Shown one piece after another: positions 11,306 through 25,249 of a stretch of DNA of 64,000 bases. Under the pieces are notes generated by a model that saw nothing but the letters and a program-made list of their open reading frames with translations, was not told the origin of the DNA and searched no databases. Position numbers and translations under genes: made by a program. Numbering within the stretch: position 1 is the first letter of the stretch; each line of letters opens with the position of its first letter. The stretch is from Datnioides undecimradiatus (lineage: Eukaryota; Chordata; Actinopteri; Lobotiformes; Datnioididae), in NCBI GenBank assembly GCA_008933995.1, contig WARS01000013.1, positions 1,914,721 to 1,978,720 on the forward strand, in the 5' to 3' direction.

Positions 11306-14300
11306 TCAGTATCTCGAGAGCTCACCAGTTCACACACATCCTGTTTGATTCATCATTACATGAACTGAAGGGTGAAAAAGACACTGCGGTTTTTGGAGGG
11401 ATGTTACTGGCTGCAAGGATTTCTTGAGGAACAGCATTTTATCCATCTGTGTAGCGCCTCCAGGCAGGAACTGGTAGCCTTGAATCCTTGCAGTGACAAC
11501 ACGAGCCTCAGAAGAGACTGCATTAAGGCACTAGTGATCCCAAAGGTGTGTTCAGACAGAAAGAGAGGCAAATTCTATGGGTGGCACAAATTGCAAACAA
11601 AGTGAACTGAAAGATGCAAGTGGGTACGATTTGCCATGGGCGACACAAACTGTGACAAAGACTCATTCACGAGGGGAAGAATGTGTAATCCCAGGGTTCC
11701 ATCAATCAATTTCACAGGTAGACAAAGGTAAAAATAGAGACAGTGGCGTAAATAGCAGGGCACATATACTGAGGTACACTCCACGCACAAAAGGGTGGTT
11801 GCTAGTCAGTTTACAGCTAGTGCCTGGACAATTGGCACATCAGCTGTGAAACAACATACTCCCCAGTGCAGTTATCAAACTGGGGTTAAACGTCTGTTTA
11901 TAGTGTCTATATAAAGCTAAGCTAACCACCTCCGCACTTTTTGCACATAAAACAATCCTTTTATCCAGCTCTTGGTGACGTGGTCCTTCAAGCAAAAATG
12001 CTGCATCTAATAAAAAAAGATGAAGCAGTGATGGATAAAAATCATTAGTAGCAGGGTCTCCTTCAATGAGTGACTAATTGATAAAGGTGATCCCATTTGT
12101 TTGAGAGCTGATGAGATGAGGAGCTCTAATGGAGCTACTCCGCTCTGTGAAAGATGGAGGCATCATCATCAACAATGTTCATCATTAGTGATGGGTTTAA
12201 CCAAAACAGGCACAGCCTGAAGTAGAACAATAGAGAAATCATCCTTTATGCTGATGATGTGATAATTTACTGTGTTGGTGTAGAGCCAGACACTGGGGTG
12301 AGTACCCTCCTCCCCCAAACTGCTTCTTTTCAGAGTTCTCACATAGTTGAAGGAGCATCTGTGCTTATTCCAGCTCCTCTGTTTGCAGCCTGCCTTCGGA
12401 GTGTTTGATAAAATAGAACCAAACTGTTGCACAGTTGGTCACAGATTAATCATAAATTGGGGCTCTTAAGAGGAATAAGTTGATCAGTAATGCTAAGAAC
12501 AAAAAAAATGAGGCTCCCATTCATGTAGGTCTTGCCGCCATCAGTAAGTAATACAACAATCGTCCCTTCACAGCAGTTAGTCTTTTTTTATCCCTTGGAA
12601 ATTCAATCCACTGCAAGCAATCCTCCCAGCTTCAAGTGAGCATTATATTACTTATTCTTCTATTATTTTCTGGTTTCCCCTTGCATAACTATGAGTGGCG
12701 CCAGCACACTATTAGCATTTACTGCTAGGCACAAAGATGGCGATGCTGTGGTCTAAATGAGGCTGGATGAAAACAGGAAGAGAGAAAACATGTTGCAGAT
12801 AAATGTGCACACCTGACTGTGGCATCAGTTCCTTTTGGGTATGAATCACGTGTTTTAATTTGGCGCAGAGGACAATATACACTTCTTTTTGTGGTCATTC
12901 GTCATTGGTCATAGGGCTGCGTGGACATTACTCACTATTACATGATTTAAAACCACCATAGACTGTATAAGCAAGACTGTTTTGCTGCAGTATGACACAG
13001 TTCATGGGAGCTACTGGTCTAAAAAGGCTGCTGGTATTAATTTCAGTACTTAACACTTTGATTTGTCTTTATGCTACTGTGCCAAGCCCCTTCCCCCACT
13101 AGCTCAAGCATAATGCTAACCAATAACTGGCATCCTGACAGCTGTTTATTTCTGCAGCTATTATGTTTCCACGTCTGTATGTTTCCACTTCAGGGAGAGA
13201 AATTTGAAAGGAGGAAAGGGTTTTGGTTGGAAAAAGGTCATAAAATAGCTTTATTTCTGTTGTTCCACCTGTTGAGCTATGTGAAGGTTGATAGGCTTAT
13301 AGCATAAAATGAGAAATTCAAACATAAGATAAAAGTAAACAAAACCCTCGGCATGAATAAAAGATGAAACAACACTGTGTGCATGTGTCTGAGCGCGTTC
13401 ATGTGCAAGTGTGTGTGTGTGTGTATAATGCCATCATTACAGCTCTCAGATGTTCAGAGCCAGATCCTGAGGATTTTCATTTTATCTTCCACTGAAAGCA
13501 CTAAAAGAAAGCGATCCGTCTCAGTGTAAAAGACAATTTCCACCCTCTGTTTAAATGAGCAAGGACAACAACTGAGTGTCGGGTTTCACAGACACAAACA
13601 GATGCGTTGATGTGTCAAATAAGGATGATATACAGTGGTTCTTTTGCTGCAGGGTGCATTTTTATGTACAGAAGCTCACGGTGCATGTGGAGATTCCTGT
13701 ATCGTGACATAAAAGTGAGAGATCAGACTTCTCTGTCGGCGTCAGGCAAACACAGTCATGATGTAACCTCCTATTCGCTGACCTGCCGGCCACTGATCAA
13801 TAAGTGTTGCGTTCCAGCCTTGTGTACGTTGTGTGTGGACTCGCTGTAGGGATGTGTGGACAAATGCCTGCTGTTCACATACAGTACAGCAGAGGCCCTG
13901 TGTGCTGTGGTCTGGCAAATTATTGTTGCTAAGCAATCGTCATAGTGTCTATCAGCTATCCAGAATTGCCCACAACCTGCCTATAGCTGAGGTGACCAGC
14001 CAATCACATCACCAACTGGCTCAAGGCCAGTGTCAAGTCATCGCCTGAGCAGTGGGCACAGGCACTGCTGTTCACTGCTCTGATATATGATGATTATGAT
14101 TAAAGTTTTAGCTGCAACAGAGGTCCCTCCCAAAAATATGACTTTACACGCACGCCTGTACAAGAAATCATCACTCAAGAACTCAGCGCCTCTAACAAAA
14201 TATGTCAAATATGTAATCAGCACAAAATTCAGGACAATTCCTAGATTCGGATCCAACTCGGGAGTAACTCGGCACTAAAACTTCCATAACTTAACATATG

Positions 14301-14867
14301 CATGCTGATGGTATTCAGAGGAGCAGGAAAACCAGGATAGGGGCTGAATGTGAAATACACTAAATGACACCCATAGCCCCGCCTCCACCTGCTTGTTCTA
14401 GCTCAGTGTTTACCTCCGTGCCATTAGCACTCAGCCCTTATCTGCCTCTGATTTCTGCAGCTCATCACTGGCCAGCATCACTCAGACACAAAAAAAAAAA
14501 AACGGGGGCTCGGACACATCCTGATTCACAAGGATATTCGGGCACAGAGAAGACGAACACAGTGTAACAGTTCACCAAGACTCACAGAGTTTGAAAAAAA
14601 ATGCACAGAAGATCTTCTCCAGATAGCTATCATCCACTTCTACGTTTTGACTGTATCCATGTCACATGACTGCGCCTTCGCTTAAAGAAGATTCCTCGAA
14701 ACCAAACTCACCAGTCAGATGTGGTATTCCCCTTCGTGAGGTGGCCCATCCAATATCAATAACTGTATGGGCTACAGTGCCTCAGAGCTGTGGTAACATA
14801 GTCTGATCTCTCCCATAAGCAGAGACTGCAGTCTGCTCTCACTTCTCTCCACTGCAGCACTACACCC

Positions 14868-14910
14868 CTCCTCCTCCTCCTCCTCCTCCTCTTCCTCCTC
14901 CTCCTCTTCC
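14868..14910 (+). repeat. (TCC)n microsatellite
   Basis: Imperfect run of TCC/TTCC units on the plus strand, seen directly. It creates long spurious arginine- or serine-rich open frames on both strands. Confidence 0.9.
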
Positions 14911-15021
14911 AATGCACACCATCTCCCCCATTTTCCACCCTCCCATCACACACCTCCCAACTCCCTCTCTGTCTCTCCCTCAATGTACTCATGCACGCAG
15001 CCTCTTTACCTCTTTCTCACC

Positions 15022-15060
15022 ATCTCTCTCTCTCTCTCTCTCTCTCTCCCTCTCTCTCTC
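15022..15060 (+). repeat. (CT)n microsatellite
   Basis: Nearly perfect CT dinucleotide run of about 39 bases, seen directly. Confidence 0.9.
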
Positions 15061-16703
15061 CCCCCAACCTCATTTGTGATGCTGCTCACACAGCTGATTG
15101 CAGCATGCCACTCTTTGGTCTAGCATTGGAGGGCAGTTGTAAAAGATCAATATGCACAAGCTTTGGGGTGATCAGAGATCAGAGATGGAGAATAAGCGAG
15201 GCAGGTAGTAGGAGGGGTGACAAACTCTTGCGGGTGTGCTGACTTTTACCACATCAGCTCCAAATACTATCTCGCTGAGCTCATACGATTAATTGGATCC
15301 CACCAATTGATCTCACAAGTGTGATATAAGCCTCTGGAGAGATCTTTCCTTGTTAAACCCACTCAGAACGAGCAACTGACACCAAGAATGATTAGGTCAA
15401 CTTGTCTGCCTTTCACTGATCCCTCTGGAGACTCGTCAACGATAATTGGAAGTGAGCAGATTGCAAAGCATCTTCTCCAGTTACAATACAAACAAAATGC
15501 ATCCCACAGTGTCGAGCTAAGACCATTACATCACAAAACAGCTGCTGTGTTATGGAGAAGTCTTTGCATGCATAGAGATGAGGATATTAGGCTGGAACAT
15601 AAAAACTGGGGGGGGCTTGATTCTGTTCATTCTTGATGGTAAACCGACTTCAAATCATCAAATGCATGAAATCATCCCTCGTGTAGCAACTTCTGTACAT
15701 ATTTGAGCCCTTTTCAATTTCAGCATTCAATCCTTTTCCCCGGCTTACGCCTGAAACCTTCTTTCCCCGCTCGCCCTCCTTGGGGAAATACCTTTCTGTG
15801 TGCTCATGTTCAGCTAGCAGCTGTGAGCAGCCGCTGCGAGGTGGCTCCTCTCACTCCAGGTTACCGTGCAATGAGCCTCTTCTGCCGGAGGGGGGCAGGG
15901 ATCTCACGCAAAACTGCTGCATCACAGAGCAAGCTTTTTTTTTTTCTTCTTCTTTTTCCATACCACTGCAAAGTTGTGCAAAGATAAACTGTTCTCCCGG
16001 GCTTTCCTCAAATCAGTTTCCATCCATGAAATGCATTTAGCAAACACAGGAGTGACACAGACTACTCTTTTTCAAGAAAATACGAAGTGCAAATTTGGGC
16101 AAAGCTAAAGATCACCAAGGTCTTTTGCTGGATTGAGGCTGGATATCTGCTTCTAAACATAAATGCCATGGAATAGTTGGTGGTCTTCTCTTTCTTCTAA
16201 GCATTTTCACGTCATAGGACCAAGGTTGGGTTACCTCACCGTCAAAATTCAAGCTACACGACTCAAATTAGAGATGAACGAATGTGAAACTGAGGTGGGT
16301 TTTGAGGGGACGTCATGGGAGTGACGAGTGTGAGGCATCTGAGAGAGGTGAAGCAGCAAGGTGAAGTGAGGATGGCTGAGGACAAGGAATGGTAAAGACA
16401 CTTCAGCGACACAGTCACACTGCCACAGTCACATCTGTGAGAAAGTCAGCATAGACCACACCTGAGACCTTTCTCCCTTCTTGCTCAGAGTGAGACGCAG
16501 TCGGGCAAGATTCCGCCCGGCAGCATTTACTCATGCAATGTGGCAAAAAGCAGGCAAACACGTTGTCATTGCTCTCACACTAGCTGGAGCCAAGCAGCGT
16601 TCCTCCGTCTCTGCTGAGGGTAACATTTTACCCCGCAGATATGTAAACAAGAACACAAACAACAAGAAGTCTGAACGAGAGGTCGGTCCCACCTGGAGCC
16701 TGG

Positions 16704-16810
16704 AGGCGATTAGCCTAGCTTAGCATACTTCCAGTAAGAAAATCCCCCTCCAATCACGTCTAAAACTCACTAACACCGACTGTAATGTTTTGTGTTTGAT
16801 GGCATATACT
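16704..16810. repeat. Second fragment of the TTAGCCTAGCTTAGCATA repeat
   Basis: Shares an 18-base core with 11262-11305 and continues with CTAAAACTCACTAACACC, the usual next block of that teleost repeat. It is degenerate and has no coding capacity. Confidence 0.5.
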
Positions 16811-18065
16811 GAAGACTGTCAGTGAGACAGTGTGGTTTTTAATAAAGGTTAGGTCTTGGACTGATTAGTGGGTACAGGGTTCCTGAAGTTAATTAGTGAG
16901 GTCATCCTTAGATGCAGACATCTGGTCTTTCTTACTGTATTTCTAGTTGTTTTAAGTTTGTTGGCAGGGAGTGACAGGTATACTTATTTCATGAGGATCA
17001 ACACCTGGTTAAATTGACGCAGTAGCTTAGGCCATCACGCAACTGGACCGTTAAAAGCCTGGGATCAGCAACAGAACAGCAGAGGTGATGTTTGCTGTTG
17101 AGGGGTTGAGTTAAAGGACACCCCCACACGAAAGCCCACTGATCTATTATGCTGTCTCAAAGGAAAGTTCCCGCAGCCAGTCAATTACACAGTGGCATTT
17201 AATGCAAAGTTCGGCAGCAGTCACAGTAAATCTGCATCGTCAGTGGGGCAGGCTTGGCAACCATCACTTAATTCACTCAAAAGTAAATTTAAGACACAGT
17301 GAAGCCCGACTCCATTCTGAAATAAACTGCAAACAGGAAAGGAAAAATGGGGAAAATGTTGGTGGAAGCGAGCCAAACCAAACAGAGCTATTCAACAGAT
17401 ATAAGACTAATAGCAACATTACGCTAAGTGAAATCACAATTTACCTTGCTTTGAGAAATGTAAGGCTGCATTCTGAGTGGTAATATAAATACAGAGATTT
17501 CAGTTTATCTATCTTAATGCAATTTAGAATTGAATTTGGAGCACATGATGGATTAGGGTCCTTTGTAAGGCTCGGCACTGGGTATACAGGATGCTGTATC
17601 CCTATAAATATATTACTAAATATGAAGCTTCATTGAAGCATCATTGAAGCATCATTGCCCCCTTGAAATTCTTTTAAATCCTGCTGATTTGTGGATCAAA
17701 TGCTCTAATGGAGGCATTTTGATGTTGCCTTTCTAAAAATCTTGAGCCGTGAAAATGAAAGGCGTCATCAACAGCAGCCACGTTTGCTCATGAATGTTTG
17801 ATTCTACGTTAGACCTGTCTGAAAGTAACAACGTTTCATTGTCCTGGATGTGGTCACCAGACGTAATCAGCTAATGTTCTTTGATAAATCACTACTGCTT
17901 CTTGACTCAGCAGCTTCGGTGCTTGGCAGAGTTTAGTGCAAGGTCACAATGCAGCTGCATTATTAACCAAAGCACTGATAGTACAGTAGGATTGCTTTAC
18001 GTGGATTCCCAGTGCATTGTGGGATACTCCAGCTCTCTCGTTTCCTTAGAGCATCTCTGAATGAG

Positions 18066-18069
<4 letters not shown>

Positions 18070-18102
<33 letters not shown>
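18070..18102 (+). repeat. (CT)n microsatellite
   Basis: Perfect CT dinucleotide run of about 33 bases, seen directly, followed by CACTCACTCG. Confidence 0.9.
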
Positions 18103-18107
<5 letters not shown>

Positions 18108-21100
18108 ACTCGCTAGTCGTCCCCTCCACAAAGGATGAGTCAGGCCTGAGGACTGCGCTGCGCTGGGACGTCGATAAGAGCCACACAACCGCAATCAAAG
18201 CCCCAGATAACCAACATATGCAGAGAGCAGCTGCTCCCAGTGCGTGCTGGGACATTTTGGTCGGCATGATTTGTCTCCTCTGAGGCAGCGGAGAGGATGT
18301 GGAAAAGACTGCACCCTCTCAGCTCCTGCAGGGAGTGCTGCAATGCAGGGGTGTAACGGAGAAATACGAAGCCAGAACACAGTTTGTCCAACGGTCGGCT
18401 GCTCACTCTCTCCCTCCGTTTCCTGCTACGCCTCCCGTCTTCCCCTCTTCATTGCTTTCATCTTTAACTTCTATCACTCCAAGCCTCCCTGCCACTGCTC
18501 TCTGTGTATTGTATGTGCCTCTCTTAAAGCTATGGTCTTACTCTGGCCCATCATTACTGCAGTGCACACAACAGCAAACAGAAAGCACCATATGGCCCAG
18601 GGTTGGCTCTGTACATCAGGTGCAGTGTTTGGGTGTCTTGGAAGTAGCAGTTGGTCAACAAGGTGACAGTGTCTCTGTGTTTGCCCGTGTGTGTGAGTGC
18701 TTGAACAGCGGGTGGGTTTGTTACGGAGTGTGTCGAGTGGGTGGATGGCTGTCGGGGAAGAACTCTTGTGCTTTGACAGCAGCTTTTCACTCTAACTGAG
18801 TTACTGGCATCATGACACTACAGTGTCTCTTAAGTGTAGGACAGGAGATCCATGACAAGTCAGTCAATGTCGACATGAGGCACGCGGGTTATGACAAAAC
18901 TGCGTACATCTGGTACAAATCGACTGACATGGACCTTTATTAACAAAGCAGTCGAGGCTAATTTTCAGGGCTGCTGGGAGAAACAGAAGCCCATCCTGAA
19001 GGATACATGACCTGAGGGATGTAAGAAAGGCTCGATTTGTCAGAAAGCTGAACAATCAGCAACAATTAGAGATGACAGGGAAATGAGCTTTGAGATCGGG
19101 GCTCATCACTGTTCCTGGTGGGCTCTTTAAACCAGCAGGGCAGCCCTAAAAGTGGCTTCCATGAAATCATCATAGACTTTTGTTCTCTTTCATAACAAAC
19201 ATTAAAGCACAGGGGGAACAAATAGCGTTAGCGACGGAAGGCTTAACACAGCTGTTGTGCTGTGTCTCGTACCGACTGATCAGAAGTCTGCTCGGGTTGT
19301 TCGTGGGAGGGGCTAGACTTGGGATTCGCAGGTCGACACACTCCACGTTCTAATAAAAATGATGATGGTTTAATTTGTCCCGCCCTAACAGGTGCAAAAA
19401 CAACAACAAAACAACCTGGCAGTAAACATGCACTGGAACAGTCTGAGTTAAATGGGATGCAGTCATCATTGACATTATTAACTGAGCTGGTGCTTTTTCT
19501 GCTATGATGTGCCAAAGTGTTTCCTATGTACAGAAGCCTTGTAAGCGCATGGATAACCCAGTCACACAGACAATGAAGGGCTTAAAACAACATAGAGGTT
19601 ACACATGGGATTATAGCTATGATCCATAAGTATGTGAATGCCATCAGAACAGGCCTTCGTCACAAAACATGTTTTACTTGTGATGGTAGTAAAATGTGAC
19701 AGAGAGCCACCAGGGCCTGGGAAAGCGAAGCAGCTGAATTAAATTCAGCCATCGTTAGTCTCATTCACTACAGGCTACAGAAAGCACGAGCGGCTGTAAT
19801 TAAAGCAGACGTATGTATGTGTGGATTATGTGGCGCTGAGGTGCTGGATAGTGTCGAAATGAGAGGAGAAGATGCACAGAGAGCTGATAGTCCAGATTTT
19901 TAATGGTCCATTTACAGGACCGTGGCTGACTAAGAGCTGACAGCCCTGCTGCTGCAGCTCAACCCGGACTGTCCAGTATAGGAGAAAAACATCTCTAAGG
20001 CTCCTGAAGATACTTGAGATCCACACAATCCAATCTACACCCATACCAAAATATCTGCAGGCTGTCCATTTGGAATATACGCTGCATTGTGCTTCCATGC
20101 ATCATAAAACCAGTGGAAAACATCTCTAATCACGGGGGTAAAACTAACAAAAGTAATTAACTGCATAATAGTTTTTCTGCATATTTCCCCCGTGGGTTTG
20201 TTTACATACATTAGCTTAAAGGCTATAACTCCCACAAACATTTCCCTGTGGCAGTAAGGAACGGAGGTGGATTCGATCAGCGGGAAAGCTCGACACAACG
20301 GTGTGTGACCGTCTGGCTTTACGCTAATCATGTGACAAGAAGCGGAACAACGGTTTTCTCAACGACGTGGCCTGTTTCTTTCTCTGTTTGGTTGCTCCAC
20401 TGCTGACTCGCTCACGCGTGAGCCATGAAATGCAGTTTTTCCTCTTAATACTGGACTAAGCTAACACTTGGTCCTCCTAAAGGTCTGTCTTTTTCCTTTC
20501 CTCATACCTTCTTGCTGCACTACAATGCCTGCCCACATATCCAGATCAACTGTAGACATCATCAGGATTGAAACAAATATGCCAATAAGCAGATCTACAC
20601 ACGCTACACGCAACTTCTCCCTTCGCCTCCATCTGAAAATAGGTAGACCGACTGTGGCGGGATGTTGGTGCATTCAGGGTGTGAGCAGCAGGGAGGGAGA
20701 GAGAGGCGTTTAAAGACAGAGAGGGAGGGAATACATCTCTCCACCCATGAAGGATGTATTGCCCAACTGCACAGATCTGGGGCAACATGGCGGAGTAGCA
20801 CTGAGTAAAGAGACGCCAGAAGGGACACAAGTTCAGTATGTAATTATCTGATCCTTCTGCACAGACTTCCTGCACTTCCTCCTCTTTCCCTTTGGCCTCG
20901 AAACCATTTCACATCAGATTTTACTCAAGACGCCTGCTAATTAAACAGTGAGCAGCCATCGTCTCCTTCCCTCTGTGCCTTATTAAAGCACACATAAAGT
21001 GATGGGGATGCAACCGAAGGCGCAAAAAAAAAAAAACCTATAAGGCCACATTGATAAAGTCTCTGGTCCAAAGGCCAGCAATGAATACAAGAACCGAATG

Positions 21101-22455
21101 CGTCAGTCTTGGCGTCTTCCATTTTCTGCTCCAGGAAATTTCCAAATGCGTCAAGTGTTTTCGCGCCAGAGAGAAGAAGACAAATTGGGATCATTAAGAA
21201 AACCCTTCATCAGCAAATCCTGAAAAACACGTCTGTATTCTGCATCGAGCCACCAAAAGGAGGAAAGGTCCTCTTCGCTATGCTACTGTCAACTATGAAT
21301 GACCATATTTAAAGTCATGTGAAGTATTTAGTTCATAAATATAAATAATATTTCACTTATGTTGTAGTAGATACTGTTATTAAGCCTCTGCATCGGTGCA
21401 GCTGAGAGTGTAGGACTCAGAGTGGCCAGCTGAGGGCACTATACATGTGTATACACAGTCTTTATCTATACAGACCACTTTTATCAGTAAAATGGCTCTG
21501 TGTACTTTAAGGAGCCCTACATGTGTGTCCCTGTGTGGCACTTACTGATTACTGTTAACACCATGCTTACAGAGTACGCTTTTGAGGTAGAGGGAGTAGT
21601 GGGAGTTGTAGTTTTAGGCTCTATTTTCATTTTATGCTACTTAATACTAGCTTACCTGCACATTTTAGAGGGAAGTTATATGTGTTGTACTTCATTACAT
21701 TTATCCATGATCCTACTGTTAACCTGTTTAGTTTTTAACACTGTGTATGCTTTTATATTTGAATTCTGTGTATTTGTACTCTGCTGCAAAACCCCTCAGG
21801 TTAAATGAAGTGTGACTTCATCTGTTATATGTTATTTTGTCAGAGAGAGTCAGTTGTGACTCGGTGTGAAACAGAGCATTTAGTCAGGGACCTGTCGTCA
21901 CATATCAGATGTCGGTGTAAAATTAGAGGTGAAACAGGAGAACTCATCTATTATTTCACAAAAAAGCAAAGATTAGAAAAAGAAATCCAACATATGAACA
22001 CAAACTGGGGTTGAAAAACTTATTTTCGATCATCTTGTAATCAGATTTAGATTTTAACCTTTGAAGGGGACCCCTCACCTTGGCTGGGTACACAGAGCAG
22101 TCATCCACACTGGCTACAGCAGTACTGATATATCACTATTAGCAAAGTGATGATCTGAAATCACATTTTTTTATTCCTCTTGAAGTACTTTCACATTTTT
22201 ATAATGGTCGTTTAACTTAAAGTTGAAATAACTGATTTATTTTGGCTGCTTGGGGGCAGCCGAAACCAGTTTAGAACAAACAAGATAATGACATATTCTT
22301 ACTTTTAAGTTTGCAAACTTGTTACGAAACTGTTGCTTTACAGTTACAGAGAAACCTTGTCAATGGTTCTGACCACTTGATGCAGTATCTACTCTCTTTT
22401 TCTACTCTCTATCATTCCATCCATACGTACCACTCGTATTGTGCTGCTGTATTCT

Positions 22456-22510
22456 CTTTCTCTCTCTCTCACCCCTTCTGTCTCTCTCTCTCTCTCTCTC
22501 ACTCTCTCTC
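22456..22510 (+). repeat. (CT)n microsatellite next to a retroelement tail
   Basis: Interrupted CT-rich run ending just before the conserved repeat at 22519. Such tracts often flank this repeat in fish. Confidence 0.85.
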
Positions 22511-22518
22511 TTTCCCCC

Positions 22519-22735
22519 CAGCTGGTCCAGGCAGATGGCCGTCCACCTCGAGCCAGGATCTGCCCAAGGTTTCTGCCTGTTAAAAGGAAGTTTCTCCTTG
22601 CCACTGTCGCCAAGTGCTTGCTCATGGAGGAACTGTTGGGTGTAATTAATAATAACAAGTTTGGTCTAGACCTGCTCTGTTTGTCAAGTGCCTTGAGATG
22701 GCCTTGGTTGGTGCTATCTAAATAAAATTAAAACT
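22519..22735 (+). mobile_element. Truncated teleost interspersed repeat (probable retroelement 3' tail)
   Basis: Contains GGTCCAGGCAGATGGCCGTC, then TTTCTGCCTGTTAAAAGGAA, CCTTGCCACTGTCGCC, AAGTGCTTGCTCATG and TCTAGACCTGCTCTGTTTGT, and ends in an ATAAATAAAATTAAA tail. This string of blocks is a very common element in ray-finned fish genomes and transcripts and looks like the 3' end of a retroelement. The exact family is not asserted. No reverse transcriptase remains. Confidence 0.75.
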
Positions 22736-25249
22736 GTTTTTGGACTTTCCCTCCTCCTGTAGGAAATATCTGTTTAGCTGCAGCTGCTAACTGCTCCACT
22801 GTTGGCTCATTTTCACTGCATGGTATGGCTTGACCCGACTTAATTCTTCTTTTTTGATTTCCCATTGGCAAAAGCTATGGTCAGTACCTGGTACGTGGTA
22901 TCTCTTCAGTGGAGGGTTCAAGGGATTTAAGCAAATACTAGAAGGTGGAATGAAAACACTGCAGACCACTGATTGGTCAGTGAAAATTGCCAATTGCAAC
23001 ATGGACTGAAGCTCACATTTATGCTCTGTGAAGTTGGGGGTCAGAGGCTGCAGATTCAGGCGATAATTCTCTGTAGGTCAATCACTGCACATGATCCCTT
23101 TTACATCAGCGTTTGATATATTGTTATTGGAAAAATAGTTAAAGACCCTAATCCCTCCATACTACACGCTGGGACTGAGCAGCTGTTTATTATTTGTGCC
23201 TCACATAAACTGTGGAAATGATCCTTTACCTCCTCCGACATCAGCTTCAGCTTTTAGCTTTACAGTATAACAGCACGTAGTCTGTCACTCTGGAGCAGAA
23301 GTGGTAGACAAACACACGCACACGTAGGCACGCACAAACACACATGCTAGTACACAAACTAAGCAACCGATTGTTGCTGCTCAATCTGGTACTTAAATAT
23401 ATTAATTTGGCCATGAAGCACTCAAAATTGATCTGCTGAAAGGTATTGATCACGCTCTGCACGAGACTGCAGAGGCTGGGCTGAAGCAGTCACTACAGTC
23501 ATTACAGTCACGTGCTTCTTAAGTGAATAAGCAAGTGGCAGACCGATGCACCACGCTAATATCATGTGATGTTGTATTTATGGTAATTATCATTATTTAT
23601 CATTGTGAAAAAACATTTAATCATTTAATGATCAAAATGTAAATGCTCTGCTCTGATCACCAACTAGAAGCTAACTTCCATTGTCATTTGGTGGTGAGCA
23701 GGTGTTGTATGGGTTCATATGAGCTGTTTCTGAGCTCCTGAGAGCACTGAGAGTGAACCGACACACTGAGCTACTGAATGTGTTGGTTCTGTAGATGCTA
23801 ACGGTGCTAACGTGCTCGGTAGAGTCAACAGAGGGCTAATTATCTGTGGCTTTGTCACTACAGCTGACATCTCATTACATAAACCCATGTGACCCATGAT
23901 TAATATAAAAGCATTGACTGGAGCTGCTCTGAATCAAAAGTGCTTTTTATGCTGCAGTCATGCTGATGTGTTCTTTGTCCAGCTTCAACCCTCCTCAGTG
24001 GTCAGCTACTAGATACCATTGTTTACAAGGTCAACCATACACCCATACTCTATGTTCTTAGAAGGACTGCATCAAACTGGTCCGTATAGTCCATGATATG
24101 AAACGGATCAATACCCTGTAGAGGCTTTTAAGCAGAGGATGGTTGCAGTTTTTCCTTGAAAAATGATTTAATCGATTAATCAATTATCTTAAAAAACTGC
24201 CAATTACTTTCCTGAACTGATTAATCAATTAATCAGCCAATCATTGCAGTTCTAATTCTCTTTTACTTTCAATCTGTACAGCTTATTTTGTGTTCCTTAT
24301 AACCTCTGCTGTTGTAACTCCAGTCTGTAATGTGTGTTTGACCTGCTGCATCTTTTCCTTGGGGCCTCTTGAGGTTTAGCATCAACAAAAGGCTACATCT
24401 TGAAAATCATTTGACGGTTTGTTGTTTGTGTTGCTCACAGTCTGCTGTTAGGGCAAAAAAGGCCAGAGGTTCATTTCCTGAGCTATGTAATGATACACAT
24501 CCCCCCGTTTTCTCAGCGTGAAGAAGCTTAAAACAAATCCATTCTGCTGTATCCTGGGGCAAAGAAGCGTTGTACTGATGACATTGGACTGACAGCAAAC
24601 GCATTGCAGCACCAGCAAAGACATCACTTCAGCGACTTTCACAGGGAAGCTCTCAAAGTCTACAAAACATCCACCACTGTCTGTGAGCAAAGTGCCTCTC
24701 AATGAAAAAACATCATCAAATCCCATTCTGTGACCTGGTATTACTGCGTTTACCTACAGTGCACGCAGAGGGCTGTGTGTGGAGAGTAAATGAAGAACAT
24801 CAACAGCGTGCTTCATGTACACTGATGCACCTGACAGCCTGTGAAAGAGGAGCTCAGTTTAGTGAGGACTGGATTATAGGCAGCAGCGCAGAATCCCATT
24901 TCATGAGCCATCAAGCAGCAGAAGTGCTCCAGGCGTGATCACCTCTCCTCAGGAGGAGCTGGATGTGCAAACGTTAAGGCGCTCAAATGAGGCCTCCTGA
25001 TTATGGCAAGAACCGCCTACAACCTGGAATAAAACATTACTGATATTCAGATTCCAATAACCGTCAGCCAATTTCACTGTTAACAAACCATGTATGCTAC
25101 TGTTTCGATTATGACTGTTAAACCTAGGCTGTGATCCCAGGCTCTGATCAGCCATTAATATCATTGATCCAGTGTGGGTGGAGAAGAAGGAGGAGGAAGA
25201 TTCGAGCAGGACAAGACTACAGCTGTGCTAGCAGCTCCGTGAGGCTTCA
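22736..25249. other. Non-coding, AT-rich, with weak repeat remnants
   Basis: No coding exon is supported. At 24160-24255 there is an alternation of GATTAATCAATTAATC-type blocks ending near GCAGTTCTAA, a pattern frequent in fish interspersed repeats. At 23795-23815 there is a GCTAACGGTGCTAACGTGCT block. Confidence 0.4.

Larger units (their letters stand above)
11062..22450. other. Non-coding region upstream of syt2 coding exons, with microsatellites and repeat fragments
   Basis: No coding exon is supported. The stretch contains a repeat fragment at 11262-11305 whose core TTAGCCTAGCTTAGCATA recurs at 16710-16727, a (TCC)n tract at 14868-14910, (CT)n tracts at 15022-15060 and 18070-18102, and scattered poly-A/T runs. 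It probably lies inside the first syt2 intron, or between alternative 5' exons, because the first coding exon has an upstream acceptor. Several GTGAGT- or GTAAGT-like sites occur on the minus strand but cannot be told from chance. Confidence 0.5.

Noticed and set aside
18244-18799. Two overlapping plus-strand frames of 140 and 166 codons
   Set aside because: Overlapping frames in different phases with no recognisable domain; stop-poor C/T-rich DNA explains them.
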